IMG/VR virus record: IMGVR_UViG_3300028610_000085
Span: 1 to 44,442 of that record
DNA from: a virus
Reading direction: 5' to 3' (one strand)
DNA: 44,442 nucleotides
In this document: positions 32,461 to 39,182 of the stretch, piece by piece
Layout of the letters: each line of letters opens with the position of its first letter
How positions within the stretch are numbered: the first letter of the stretch is position 1
Program-made: the position numbers and the translations under genes
Notes under the pieces: generated by a model
The model's input: only the letters and a program-made list of their open reading frames with translations
What the model was told of the DNA's origin: nothing
Databases searched by the model: none

Positions 32461-32673
32461 ATGTTTCAATCTCCTTTACAAAAACTGGCAGCTCAAACTA
32501 CTTGGGCTATTAACTTTAGCTTACAGAAGTTTAATACTTCTAATATAAGCTTCCCTCTTAGCGAAGAAACTCAACGGTTAATAGCTGTAAGAAATATGAC
32601 TATGCATAAGCTTAAAGCTAGTATCTTAGCTGATAGTGATAAAGAGAAAGCCAGGCTTCTAGCAGAGAAATAA
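32461..32673 (+). CDS. Hypothetical protein, 70 aa
   Basis: AAGGA is 9 bases upstream of the ATG. The protein is helical and positively charged in its C-terminal half (MTMHKLKASILADSDKEKAR). Not recognised. It is the last gene before the promoter at 32681, which starts 8 bases after its stop. Confidence 0.55.
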   Translation: MFQSPLQKLAAQTTWAINFSLQKFNTSNISFPLSEETQRLIAVRNMTMHKLKASILADSDKEKARLLAEK

Positions 32674-32680
32674 ATATATG

Positions 32681-32708
32681 TTGACGCCTTTTCAGGAGAT
32701 GTTATACT
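32681..32708 (+). promoter_or_regulatory. Strong sigma70-type promoter for the 241-aa gene
   Basis: TTGACG (32681-32686) and TATACT (32703-32708) are separated by 16 bases, five of six matches at each. The start should be near 32715, leaving an ~85-base leader. The leader holds a perfect 12-base palindrome AAGAAGCTTCTT and a CACCG/CGGTG hairpin (32753-32770). No TGGCA boxes are present here. Confidence 0.75.
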
Positions 32709-32798
32709 GGTTTTCCTGATTAGGCAAAGAAGCTTCTTTTCAGAAACCCAGCCACCGTAACTAAGCGGTGACTAACCTACCTAAGCGAGTACACTCTA

Positions 32799-33524
32799 AT
32801 GACCGAAGACACTAACGAAGTAGTAACCGAGAACAACGACCCTAAGCAACAGGTTATCTCTGTTGAAAACCCTAATACTGAAGAAATGGCAGCACTACTA
32901 GAGAATGTTAAAGTTAACTATAACTTTGATGTTCGTACTACCTCTACTCAGTTTAACTTTAAGAAGTCTAAAGATAAGATCTCTGGTATCGAAACTGTGC
33001 GAGAGTCTGTAGTTCTAGCTATGCCTTATCCTTCTATGGAAGGTATTGTAGCTATCCTGGAAGGTGGCGGCAAGGGGCTGGAACTTCTGGTAGAAGCAAT
33101 GGAGTCTGTAGTTAACGCTGCTGCACGTGACTTGCTGTATGAAGACACCACTCTTAATGCGGCAGCCTTTCCTGTAGATAAGGTGTCTTGGGAATTCATT
33201 GCTAACATGCCTAAAGCTCAGCGTAAGGGTGGCGGTATTCCTAAGGAGACTTGGGAAGGCTTTGCTCAGGATTATGTGGAAGTCATGCCTGCTGTTACTG
33301 GTAAGACTATCGATCAGGTTGCTAACGCGGCTAAGATCCTGGCAGCTAAGCTTACAGCAGTTCGTACTAACGAGCCTGTGCTGCAACTGCTAGTAGAGCA
33401 GCTGGCTGTCTATGCTGATAACTCTCCGAACGTAGAAGAGTATCAGGACTGTGTAGCCTTCTTGCTTAATAAGGCAGAGACTTTCCTTAATGTATCTGAA
33501 GAAGAGCTGCTTGCTAATCTGTAA
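32799..33524 (+). CDS. Acidic early protein with its own promoter, 241 aa
   Basis: Not assigned to a named family, though the segment MPYPSMEGIVAILEGGGKGL followed by a helical region looks like a protein I believe is widespread among phages. It is strongly acidic at both ends. Near the middle it has KAQRKGGGIPKETWEGFAQD and then VMPAVTGKTIDQVANAAKIL. Codons are more biased to common forms (CTG, GCT, AAC) than neighbours, suggesting high expression, and it has its own strong promoter. There is no good ribosome-binding site near the ATG. A nucleic-acid binding or replication role is possible. Confidence 0.7.
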   Translation: MTEDTNEVVTENNDPKQQVISVENPNTEEMAALLENVKVNYNFDVRTTSTQFNFKKSKDKISGIETVRESVVLAMPYPSMEGIVAILEGGGKGLELLVEAMESVVNAAARDLLYEDTTLNAAAFPVDKVSWEFIANMPKAQRKGGGIPKETWEGFAQDYVEVMPAVTGKTIDQVANAAKILAAKLTAVRTNEPVLQLLVEQLAVYADNSPNVEEYQDCVAFLLNKAETFLNVSEEELLANL

Positions 33525-33543
33525 GTAGTAATATAGTTTCGCC

Positions 33544-33588
33544 GCATCGATTAGCAACGCTTATATTTAAGCCTTCTGTAATCGGTGC
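33544..33588 (+). ncRNA. Structured RNA element (nested hairpins), candidate
   Basis: GCATCGATTA (33544-33553) pairs with TAATCGGTGC (33579-33588) over ten base pairs including one G-U. Inside, GCTTA-TATT-TAAGC forms a second perfect hairpin. It lies just after the 241-aa gene. Such nested pairing is unlikely by chance and suggests a folded RNA, perhaps a 3' element of that gene or a small RNA. Confidence 0.5.
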
Positions 33589-33621
33589 ATCAATCCAGTA
33601 ACTTATGTAGGAGCCAAGCGT

Positions 33622-33717
33622 ATGGCAACTGCACAACTTAAGAACCGAGTGTTCTTATACCGCACCCAATCGGCGGGTGTATGGATAAGCTCTCTCATCA
33701 AACACACATATGATTAA
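33622..33717 (+). CDS. Possible tiny gene, 31 aa
   Basis: AGGAG lies 8 bases before an ATG that opens a 31-codon frame. The peptide is basic with hydrophobic stretches (KNRVFLYRTQSAGVWISSLI). It contains a hairpin (CACCC/GGGTG) within the coding part. The good ribosome site supports it, but the gene is small enough to be chance. Confidence 0.35.
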   Translation: MATAQLKNRVFLYRTQSAGVWISSLIKHTYD

Positions 33718-33766
33718 GCTCCACTATCCACTAGCTAAGGGTAGTTAAAAACCCTAGTTAACTTGT

Positions 33767-33813
33767 CCTTGCCTGCGATCTATCTCATTCTATATGCGGG
33801 CAGGGGCTTTTTT
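33767..33813 (+). terminator. Intrinsic terminator in the structured gap
   Basis: CCTTGCCTGC (33767-33776) pairs with GCGGGCAGGG (33796-33805), ten pairs including two G-U, with a 19-base loop, followed by GC and six T. It should end the transcript that begins at 32715. Confidence 0.7.
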
Positions 33814-33816
33814 AAA

Positions 33817-33876
33817 GAACCTTTCCGATGTAAAAGTAGCCTCCGCGTTATCTATCCGCGGTCTTCGGAGAGGTTC
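33817..33876 (+). ncRNA. Long hairpin with inner stem, candidate RNA element
   Basis: GAACCTTTCCGA (33817-33828) pairs with TCGGAGAGGTTC (33865-33876), 12 pairs including one G-U. The inner segment holds CCGCG (33843-33847) pairing with CGCGG (33857-33861). It begins directly after the terminator and ends 45 bases before the next start codon. The outer stem could mask the SD-like GGAGAGG in its right arm. It is the strongest fold in the gap. Confidence 0.5.
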
Positions 33877-33921
33877 CCTATAAAAGCCTCACTAATCTTT
33901 CTTTTCTTATCCGGTATCTTT

Positions 33922-34164
33922 ATGCGAAAGTATCAACCTATATGGGAAGCAGTACGTAATAACTCTACAGCTTCTCTATCGGCTGAACCTATTATGCATA
34001 GAAGAATTATACAAGCTGTAAGAAAAGAGAAGACTAAAGATCTAGGCTGGAAGATGATGTGCTTAGAGGCAGGTAAGAAGTATGAGCTGTTAGATACTAC
34101 TGACGGTCACTTACTTACCTTTACTCTGGCAGATATCAGTCCAGTAAATATAGCAAGCTTATAA
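33922..34164 (+). CDS. Hypothetical early protein, 80 aa
   Basis: The frame is open from a TTG at 33763, but that start lies in the terminator. The conserved-looking protein begins MRKYQPIWEAVRNN at 33922. There is no clear ribosome-binding site before it, and a large hairpin lies just upstream, so translation may be controlled. The segment MHRRIIQAVRKEKTKDLGW is basic and helical, possibly nucleic-acid binding. It resembles small phage proteins of unknown function. Confidence 0.6.
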   Translation: MRKYQPIWEAVRNNSTASLSAEPIMHRRIIQAVRKEKTKDLGWKMMCLEAGKKYELLDTTDGHLLTFTLADISPVNIASL

Positions 34165-34178
34165 GATAGGTTACTACT

Positions 34179-34451
34179 ATGTCTAATCCCTCTCAAGCAT
34201 TTGAAGTACAGGAGAAGTTAGCCTCGCTAGAAGCAGCACTGCTAGCTAATACTCCTGACATGCCAGTTCTCTTACGAGACATTCACAGATCTCTTAAACA
34301 AGATCCTGATGTAGTTACACTCCTTTCAGAAGAAGAGTGTAGTATCTTAGTTCGCGGACTTAAGAAGCAGACTGCTACTGAGATTGCTACTAAGAAGATT
34401 AAGACTGGACCTAAGAAAGCTATGTCTAAGATGACAGTGAGTGATCTGTAA
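34179..34451 (+). CDS. Hypothetical early protein, 90 aa
   Basis: The first ~60 residues are helical and acidic (SLEAALLANTPDMPVLLRDI then VVTLLSEEECSILVRGL). The last ~25 residues are Lys-rich (TKKIKTGPKKAMSKM), a typical nucleic-acid-contacting tail. It overlaps the next ATG (TAATG). The ribosome site is weak. Not recognised. Confidence 0.6.
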   Translation: MSNPSQAFEVQEKLASLEAALLANTPDMPVLLRDIHRSLKQDPDVVTLLSEEECSILVRGLKKQTATEIATKKIKTGPKKAMSKMTVSDL

Positions 34452-34615
34452 TGGCCCGCTGTAATAATAGAACTAAAAGAATAAAAGCTGCTAGACATAA
34501 TGAAGCTTATGAAAGGATGCGCTATCAAGGCTGTCTTACAGAAGAGCAGAAGAAAGAAGAAGCTTTAGCAGCATACTTAAAGCGTAAGGCTATGATTCTA
34601 GAAGCTAAAGGTTAG
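34451..34615 (+). CDS. Small basic protein, 54 aa
   Basis: The start overlaps the preceding stop (TAATG). The protein is highly charged, with RCNNRTKRIKAARHNEAYER at the N-terminus and a helical EEQKKEEALAAYLKRK segment. The basic and helical character would suit DNA or RNA binding. Not recognised. It ends 10 bases before the next gene. Confidence 0.55.
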   Translation: MARCNNRTKRIKAARHNEAYERMRYQGCLTEEQKKEEALAAYLKRKAMILEAKG

Positions 34616-34625
34616 AGGTTAATTT

Positions 34626-35048
34626 ATGTCCTTCACTCTCCTTGCTAGAATGGCTGAACTACGCGCTAAGTCTGCATTAGCTGATCCTAGTCCTAGGTCT
34701 GAGGATACTAGCTCTGCTACCTTAGCTACCTTTCTTCTCCTATATAGCAAGGCTAGTCATGATTGTTATATAGATTATAACCAAGGTACTAAGGATCTGC
34801 TAGCATGGCTTACTAACAATGGTACGGCTCCGCTAGATTGGCAAGTAGAGAAGTATCCTGAGATAGAAAACACCAATTTTAAAGTGCCTCGCTTATGTGG
34901 CGGCTATGAGTCTAGCGAGGTAGCAAAGATTATAACCGGATCTGAAAGATCTTATCCAGACTTTGAATCATATCTCGCAGCAATAGCTAGAGCAGAGCGA
35001 GCTATATATTTCACAATGACTAAGCAGGTAGTGTATGAGTTATATTAA
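34626..35048 (+). CDS. Hypothetical protein, 140 aa, with N-terminal LRAK motif
   Basis: It is unrecognised apart from an N-terminal helix LLARMAELRAKSALADPS similar to those at the N-termini of the helicase and DNA polymerase of this phage. The rest includes aromatic/polar HDCYIDYNQGTKDLLAWL and a helical C-terminus. It overlaps the nuclease gene by 14 bases, so coupling to that gene is likely. A replisome-associated role is a guess from the shared motif and position. Confidence 0.6.
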   Translation: MSFTLLARMAELRAKSALADPSPRSEDTSSATLATFLLLYSKASHDCYIDYNQGTKDLLAWLTNNGTAPLDWQVEKYPEIENTNFKVPRLCGGYESSEVAKIITGSERSYPDFESYLAAIARAERAIYFTMTKQVVYELY

Positions 35049-36141
35049 ACAAGCAGTACCTGAGGTAGATAAGATTGGAGATCTGCTAGATTCTATTTCT
35101 CTAGATATCTCCTCTTCTATCCAGTCTGAAGTCACCTCTTTCTTAGATGACACTTCTGTAAGTACAGACTCAGAGGCAGCACAGGTATTAATTACCTTGC
35201 CAGCAGGAGAGATCGATCCTCGCTTAAAGCTTCTCTCTCACTCCTCTCGTACTACCTTACATAAGTGCCCTCGTAAGTATCAGCTCTATCGCCTATCCGC
35301 TACTCAGGTAGCTATGGCAGATCAGAAAGAAGTAGAGCAGGGAGTAACCTTTGCTTATGGTAAGGCAGTAGGTATAGGTGTACAGTCTACTATGGAAGAT
35401 AAGACTGACGATCAGATCTATCTAGATACCTTTCTTGAATGGGATACAGGGCTGCTAGATGAGAACCCTAAACAGAAGAAGTCATTTTGGTTAGCTATCT
35501 GGGCAGTACAGAAGTTTATGGTATTAAGAACTCAAGGTTTCTTAGATGAGTATGAGCTAGTATATTACCAAGGTAAGCCAGCAGTAGAGCTAAGCTTTCA
35601 AATCGTTCTCCCTAACGGTTACAAATATCGTGGCTTTGTTGATGCAGTGCTGAGGCATAAGGTAACAGGAGAGATAATGGTACTGGAGAATAAGACTTCC
35701 TCTGGTACAGCTAACTCCGCGATGTTTAAGAACTCAGGTCAAGCATTAGGATATAGTGTAGTATTAGATATCCTATTCCCTGAGATGAGTTCATACATAG
35801 TCTTATATCTAGTATATGAAACTAAGACTATGGAGTATGTAGAGCTTCCCTTTACTAAGAGCCTCCTTCAACGGGCGCTATGGTTACAAGAGCTGTTGAT
35901 TGATACACAGTTAGTAACTCTATATGATAGCTTTGATACTTACCCTATGCATGGCGAAGCCTGTTACGACTTCTTCCGTGACTGTGAGTATCTAGGAGTA
36001 TGTACTCTTAGTACAGAGAATCAAACCAAGCCATTGACGCAAAAGATCTTAGATAAGATTGAGATAGACAGCGAGGCTTATGATTTTAATATAGACTTCT
36101 ATGAGTTAGTAGAAGCACAAGTAGCTAAAGGAGGACTATAA
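35035..36141 (+). CDS. Cas4/RecB-like PD-(D/E)XK nuclease, 368 aa
   Basis: The nuclease core reads SRTTLHKCPRKYQLYRL (residues ~71-87, the RecB/Cas4 opening motif with Cys78). It is followed by FVDAV with Asp203 and VLENKTSS with Glu218 and Lys220, the D...ExK signature. Three further Cys at 310, 317 and 323 (ACYDFFRDCEYLGVC) together with Cys78 can hold an iron-sulfur cluster, as in Cas4 and AddB. It is a DNA exonuclease or end-processing enzyme, probably for recombination with the Sak4-like protein downstream. The first ~60 residues are an acidic, Ser-rich extension. Confidence 0.8.
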   Translation: MSYIKQAVPEVDKIGDLLDSISLDISSSIQSEVTSFLDDTSVSTDSEAAQVLITLPAGEIDPRLKLLSHSSRTTLHKCPRKYQLYRLSATQVAMADQKEVEQGVTFAYGKAVGIGVQSTMEDKTDDQIYLDTFLEWDTGLLDENPKQKKSFWLAIWAVQKFMVLRTQGFLDEYELVYYQGKPAVELSFQIVLPNGYKYRGFVDAVLRHKVTGEIMVLENKTSSGTANSAMFKNSGQALGYSVVLDILFPEMSSYIVLYLVYETKTMEYVELPFTKSLLQRALWLQELLIDTQLVTLYDSFDTYPMHGEACYDFFRDCEYLGVCTLSTENQTKPLTQKILDKIEIDSEAYDFNIDFYELVEAQVAKGGL

Positions 36142-36743
36142 TGGTTGATACTCCTGTATGTAAATGCACTAAAGGATTTGCTAGCCGTTATGATAGCCTC
36201 TGTCGTTACTGTAGAGAGAAAGACTTTAGTAGAGCACAAGCTAAAAAAGTAGGTGTCCGTCATAGAGGTGACGGCATGACGATAGATCAGATGATAAGAA
36301 TAACGGGAGACTTAAAAATGAGTAATGATTATGATGATTATGTAGCAGACCAGAATGGTAATGTAACTAACCGAGGCGGGCAGCATCAGGTAGAAGGGCA
36401 AGCAACTTCTTCTGTTCATGAGCTACCTATCACTAATGATCGAGTTAAGTTGGAGCATCACTCTCGCTTAGCTAACAGTTTAGTACTTATCTTTAATGAA
36501 GTAAAGGTAATCACTAAACCTGGTCATTGGGAAGGTGCATTGCTATTAGCAGTCACTGCTGGCAATGGTGAAGAGGTTGAGATGTGGCTGCCTAAGAAGC
36601 TTTGCAGTAATCTTGATCTTGAAGCTCAGACTGTATGTGTCTGGGATGTGTTTATGAATAAGAAGCTGGCTGAGCTGGATACAGTAGGAGGCTTAGCTAT
36701 CCCCGCTGAGCAGTATAAGCAGGAGGAATTAGGAGATGGCTAA
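36141..36743 (+). CDS. Zinc-finger-containing protein with possible internal start, 200 aa
   Basis: It starts after AAAGGAGGA and overlaps the nuclease stop (TAATG). The N-terminal ~40 residues hold CKC and CRYC pairs, likely zinc-binding. From residue 60 (ATG at 36318, preceded by GGGAG) a second good start would yield a 141-residue form without the finger. The C-terminal ~110 residues are beta-rich (NSLVLIFNEVKVI, EGALLLAVTAGN, EVEMWLPKKL), consistent with a small barrel such as an OB fold. It lies between the nuclease and Sak4-like genes, so a DNA-binding partner is likely. Confidence 0.65.
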   Translation: MVDTPVCKCTKGFASRYDSLCRYCREKDFSRAQAKKVGVRHRGDGMTIDQMIRITGDLKMSNDYDDYVADQNGNVTNRGGQHQVEGQATSSVHELPITNDRVKLEHHSRLANSLVLIFNEVKVITKPGHWEGALLLAVTAGNGEEVEMWLPKKLCSNLDLEAQTVCVWDVFMNKKLAELDTVGGLAIPAEQYKQEELGDG

Positions 36744-37653
36744 GCTATCCACTAAGAAAGCTTCAGCTACTCATAGGGTTATTATCTATGGCGCGCCTAA
36801 GACTGGTAAGACTCTGATTGCAGGCGAGCTAGCTGAATACTATAACCTTCTCTATGTAGGTATGGAGAACGGACATGAGACTCTGTTCCAGTTACCTGAA
36901 GAATGGCAAGAGAGAGTAGAGCTTATCAACCTACCTGATACTCGCGGATATCCTATCGCTATTGAGACTGTCCTTAAGATGGTTAAAGGTAAGGTAACTA
37001 TCTGCGAGCAGCATGGTAAGGTAAGTTGTATGATCTGTAAGAGAGAAGAGAAAGAGGTAGTAGAAGTTAACCTACCTGAGCTGGATCATAACTCAGTAGT
37101 TATCTTTGACTCTCTTACCCAGCTATCTAACTCCGCTATTGCTTTCATTACTAAGGCTCAACCTGATGATTATAAACTTAACTATGATGACTGGGGTAAT
37201 CTGGGTAAGTTATTAGATATCTTCCTCTCTCATGTGCAGCAAGCAGGATATAATGTAATAGTTATTTCCCATGAGACTGAGGCTGAGACTGAAGGTAAGA
37301 AGAAAACCTTAGTACCAGTAGGAGGTACAAGAAACTTCTCTCGGAATATAGCTAAGTACTTTGATCATGTTATCTATGCTGAGAGAAAGAATAAGAAACA
37401 TGTATTTGCATCTGGCTCCTGTTATGCAACTACCATTCTTACAGGGTCTAGGACTTCAGCATCTATGGAGGACGCAGATAAGGATGAGAAGCCTAGCCTA
37501 TTACGGATCTTTAAACCTGAACTGTATCCTGCACCTAGCATAGGCAGTACAGGTAAGGCAGCTAATACTAAGACAGCAGCGACTGAGAAGAAACCAGTAA
37601 CCTCTACTCAGTCAGCTAAAGATATCCTTTCGAGGATAGGTAAGAAGAAGTAG
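36736..37653 (+). CDS. Sak4-like RecA/AAA ATPase, 305 aa
   Basis: The Walker A GAPKTGKT is at residues 19-26 and the Walker B SVVIFDS at about 120-126. Residues 90-101 (CEQHGKVSCMIC) place Cys90, His93, Cys98 and Cys101 as a CCHC-like knuckle between the two ATP motifs. The C-terminal ~60 residues are Lys/Thr-rich and end in KDILSRIGKKK. This is the architecture of phage Sak4-type recombinases, which promote single-strand annealing or strand exchange with an SSB partner. It overlaps the upstream gene by 8 bases, and a possible SSB gene follows. Confidence 0.75.
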   Translation: MAKLSTKKASATHRVIIYGAPKTGKTLIAGELAEYYNLLYVGMENGHETLFQLPEEWQERVELINLPDTRGYPIAIETVLKMVKGKVTICEQHGKVSCMICKREEKEVVEVNLPELDHNSVVIFDSLTQLSNSAIAFITKAQPDDYKLNYDDWGNLGKLLDIFLSHVQQAGYNVIVISHETEAETEGKKKTLVPVGGTRNFSRNIAKYFDHVIYAERKNKKHVFASGSCYATTILTGSRTSASMEDADKDEKPSLLRIFKPELYPAPSIGSTGKAANTKTAATEKKPVTSTQSAKDILSRIGKKK

Positions 37654-37748
37654 AAAAGAAGTAGAAAACCTAGTACTACTAAACTTAATTAATACAATAA
37701 TGTATCTAATTAAATAATCTAATACATAATACTATAAGGTATAATACT

Positions 37749-38186
37749 ATGTCTGACTCACTTGATGCTTTACTTGATGCAACCCTTGATGATCTTGCTG
37801 ACCTTCCTTCATTTGCTCCTTTCTGTGCAGGCGCTCACCGCTGCTTGGCAACTATGGAAGCTAAGGAGATTAACGATAAGCCTACCGTAGAACTTACGCT
37901 AAAGCTTATTGAAACTATGGAGCTGGCGGATGAGAACCTGCCAGAAGAAGAGCAGTCTAAGCCTGACGATGTAGCTAATACATTGTTCTTTATGGATAAT
38001 GAGATTGGTCAAGGTAAGTTTAAAGCATGTGCTGCTAACTTTGTTGAGCTAGCAGGTTCTGAGAATCTACGTACCATTGTAGATACTGTTAAAGAGATCG
38101 AAGTAATGGTAGTAACTTCTGTCACTATTGATAAGAAAGATGCTACCCGTAAGTATCTTAACCTGCTTGAAATTCAAGTAGTATAG
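37749..38186 (+). CDS. Possible single-stranded DNA-binding protein, 145 aa
   Basis: It follows the Sak4-like gene after a 95-base AT-rich spacer containing a 10-base direct repeat (ATAATACTAT at 37726 and 37741). The N-terminal ~25 residues are acidic (LDALLDATLDDLADLPSF). The rest reads as alternating strands: AHRCLATMEAKEI, TVELTLKLIETMEL, LFFMDNEIGQGKF and KYLNLLEIQVV. It resembles small proteins found beside Sak4 in other phages, where SSB is the usual partner. I call it SSB-like only by position and pattern. AAGG precedes the ATG. Confidence 0.55.
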   Translation: MSDSLDALLDATLDDLADLPSFAPFCAGAHRCLATMEAKEINDKPTVELTLKLIETMELADENLPEEEQSKPDDVANTLFFMDNEIGQGKFKACAANFVELAGSENLRTIVDTVKEIEVMVVTSVTIDKKDATRKYLNLLEIQVV

Positions 38187-38206
38187 GCATTACCTAGTTA
38201 CACCCT

Positions 38207-38240
38207 AGCCCTGCTAATGTAAAAGTTAGTGGGGCTTTTC
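38207..38240 (+). terminator. Intrinsic terminator after the SSB-like gene
   Basis: AGCCCTGCTAA (38207-38217) pairs with TTAGTGGGGCT (38226-38236), 11 pairs including two G-U, with an 8-base loop, followed by TTTC. It lies ~20 bases after the stop. Confidence 0.75.
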
Positions 38241-38283
38241 TGGTGAGAGTACCCTGACTATCTTTCACTATAACTAAGAGTAT

Positions 38284-38571
38284 ATGATTATGGATATTAA
38301 CTGCCCTACTGCTGGCTCAACTCAGCGACCTGTTAAACATAACGATCTATACAGAGCTATCGATAATGTAGATTCTGTAATACAGAGTCTTGCTGATCTT
38401 AAACGAAAGATTACTGATAACCCTAACGCCGCTAAAGAGCCAGTTAATCCTGCTCCTCCTATACAGTCTCCTGCTTTAGTAGAAGTACTAGAACGAGGCT
38501 CTGCTATGTTAAGAGATAAGGTAGATACAGCTCACCAGATTATCTCAGAAATTGAAGAGATGTTATTCTAA
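38284..38571 (+). CDS. Hypothetical protein, 95 aa
   Basis: It has two possible starts, ATG at 38284 and at 38290; AAGAG is upstream of both. The protein is helical (YRAIDNVDSVIQSLADLKRK) with a Pro-rich middle (NPAPPIQSP) and a second helix (VLERGSAMLRDKVDTAHQI). It could be a small coiled-coil protein. Not recognised. Confidence 0.6.
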   Translation: MIMDINCPTAGSTQRPVKHNDLYRAIDNVDSVIQSLADLKRKITDNPNAAKEPVNPAPPIQSPALVEVLERGSAMLRDKVDTAHQIISEIEEMLF

Positions 38572-38580
38572 GAGGTTATA

Positions 38581-38760
38581 ATGAAAGCTAATAAAGTAAC
38601 AGTGGCAATAAAGATAGAAGCCTTAGATATAGCAGTAACTCAAGGGCTTGTATCTCAAGCAGTCTGTCAAATAGAAGCAGGTTATGAGGAGGGTAAACTT
38701 ATGGCAGATGATGGAGACACTGTGGAGTGGAAGACTTCTAGAGAGCCAGTAAGCTTTTAA
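38581..38760 (+). CDS. Hypothetical protein, 59 aa
   Basis: It starts 9 bases after the previous stop, with AAGAGG 6 bases upstream of the ATG. The N-terminal half is helical and hydrophobic in part (KVTVAIKIEALDIAVTQG), and the C-terminal half is acidic. It was found by reading this gap; the well-placed ribosome site and good spacing make it likely real. Function unknown. Confidence 0.55.
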   Translation: MKANKVTVAIKIEALDIAVTQGLVSQAVCQIEAGYEEGKLMADDGDTVEWKTSREPVSF

Positions 38761-38804
38761 ACTAGTACTGCCCCCTAACTATAACTAAAACTAAGGTAAT
38801 TATT

Positions 38805-39113
38805 ATGAGCGAACAAACTACTGAAGAGCAGATCCAAGCTAAAGGACTTAACGCTCCTCGTCTTACTCCTGACCTTATTGATAGCTGTATTACGGAAGTA
38901 GACTATCATGTGTTTCCCTCTACTTGTCTAACTGTCTGCTGCATGACTCTTACTAACGGCTTCACAGTAACAGGGGAGTCAGCCTGTGCTAGCCCTGAGA
39001 ACTTTGATGCAGAGATTGGACGTAGTATTGCTTGGAAAGTAGCACGAGAAAAGATCTGGATGTTAGAAGGTTACTTGCTTAAAGAGAAGTTATATCGATC
39101 AGATCGCTTCTAG
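38805..39113 (+). CDS. Hypothetical protein, 102 aa
   Basis: AAGG lies about 7 bases upstream of the ATG. The central part VDYHVFPSTCLTVCCMTLTN carries three Cys in five positions, followed by GFTVTGESACASP. The C-terminal segment RSIAWKVAREKIWMLEGYLL is helical. The layout matches small Gp49-like phage proteins in general character, but the identity is uncertain. A terminator follows 23 bases later. Confidence 0.6.
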   Translation: MSEQTTEEQIQAKGLNAPRLTPDLIDSCITEVDYHVFPSTCLTVCCMTLTNGFTVTGESACASPENFDAEIGRSIAWKVAREKIWMLEGYLLKEKLYRSDRF

Positions 39114-39136
39114 TTACTTTTCTCTTTCCTAAACCT

Positions 39137-39157
39137 AGCCACTTAATTGTGGCTTTT
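39137..39157 (+). terminator. Intrinsic terminator directly before the DNA polymerase gene
   Basis: AGCCAC (39137-39142) pairs with GTGGCT (39149-39154) around TTAATT, followed by TTT and C. Only 26 bases separate it from the polymerase start, with no clear promoter between, so read-through must supply the replication genes. Confidence 0.7.
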
Positions 39158-39182
39158 CTGGTATAAGATACCGGAGAATATA

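Noticed and set aside
33525-33921. tRNA gene in the hairpin-rich gap
   Set aside because: No cloverleaf with T-loop, anticodon stem and CCA-compatible acceptor could be drawn; the stems are arranged serially.
33763-33921. N-terminal extension of the 80-aa gene from a TTG at 33763
   Set aside because: The extension would translate the terminator stem and large hairpin, has no ribosome site, and gives a non-conserved-looking peptide.
37740-37745. Perfect TATAAT before the SSB-like gene
   Set aside because: It lies between the AAGG ribosome site and the ATG, so it cannot serve as the promoter of that gene; no -35 was seen.
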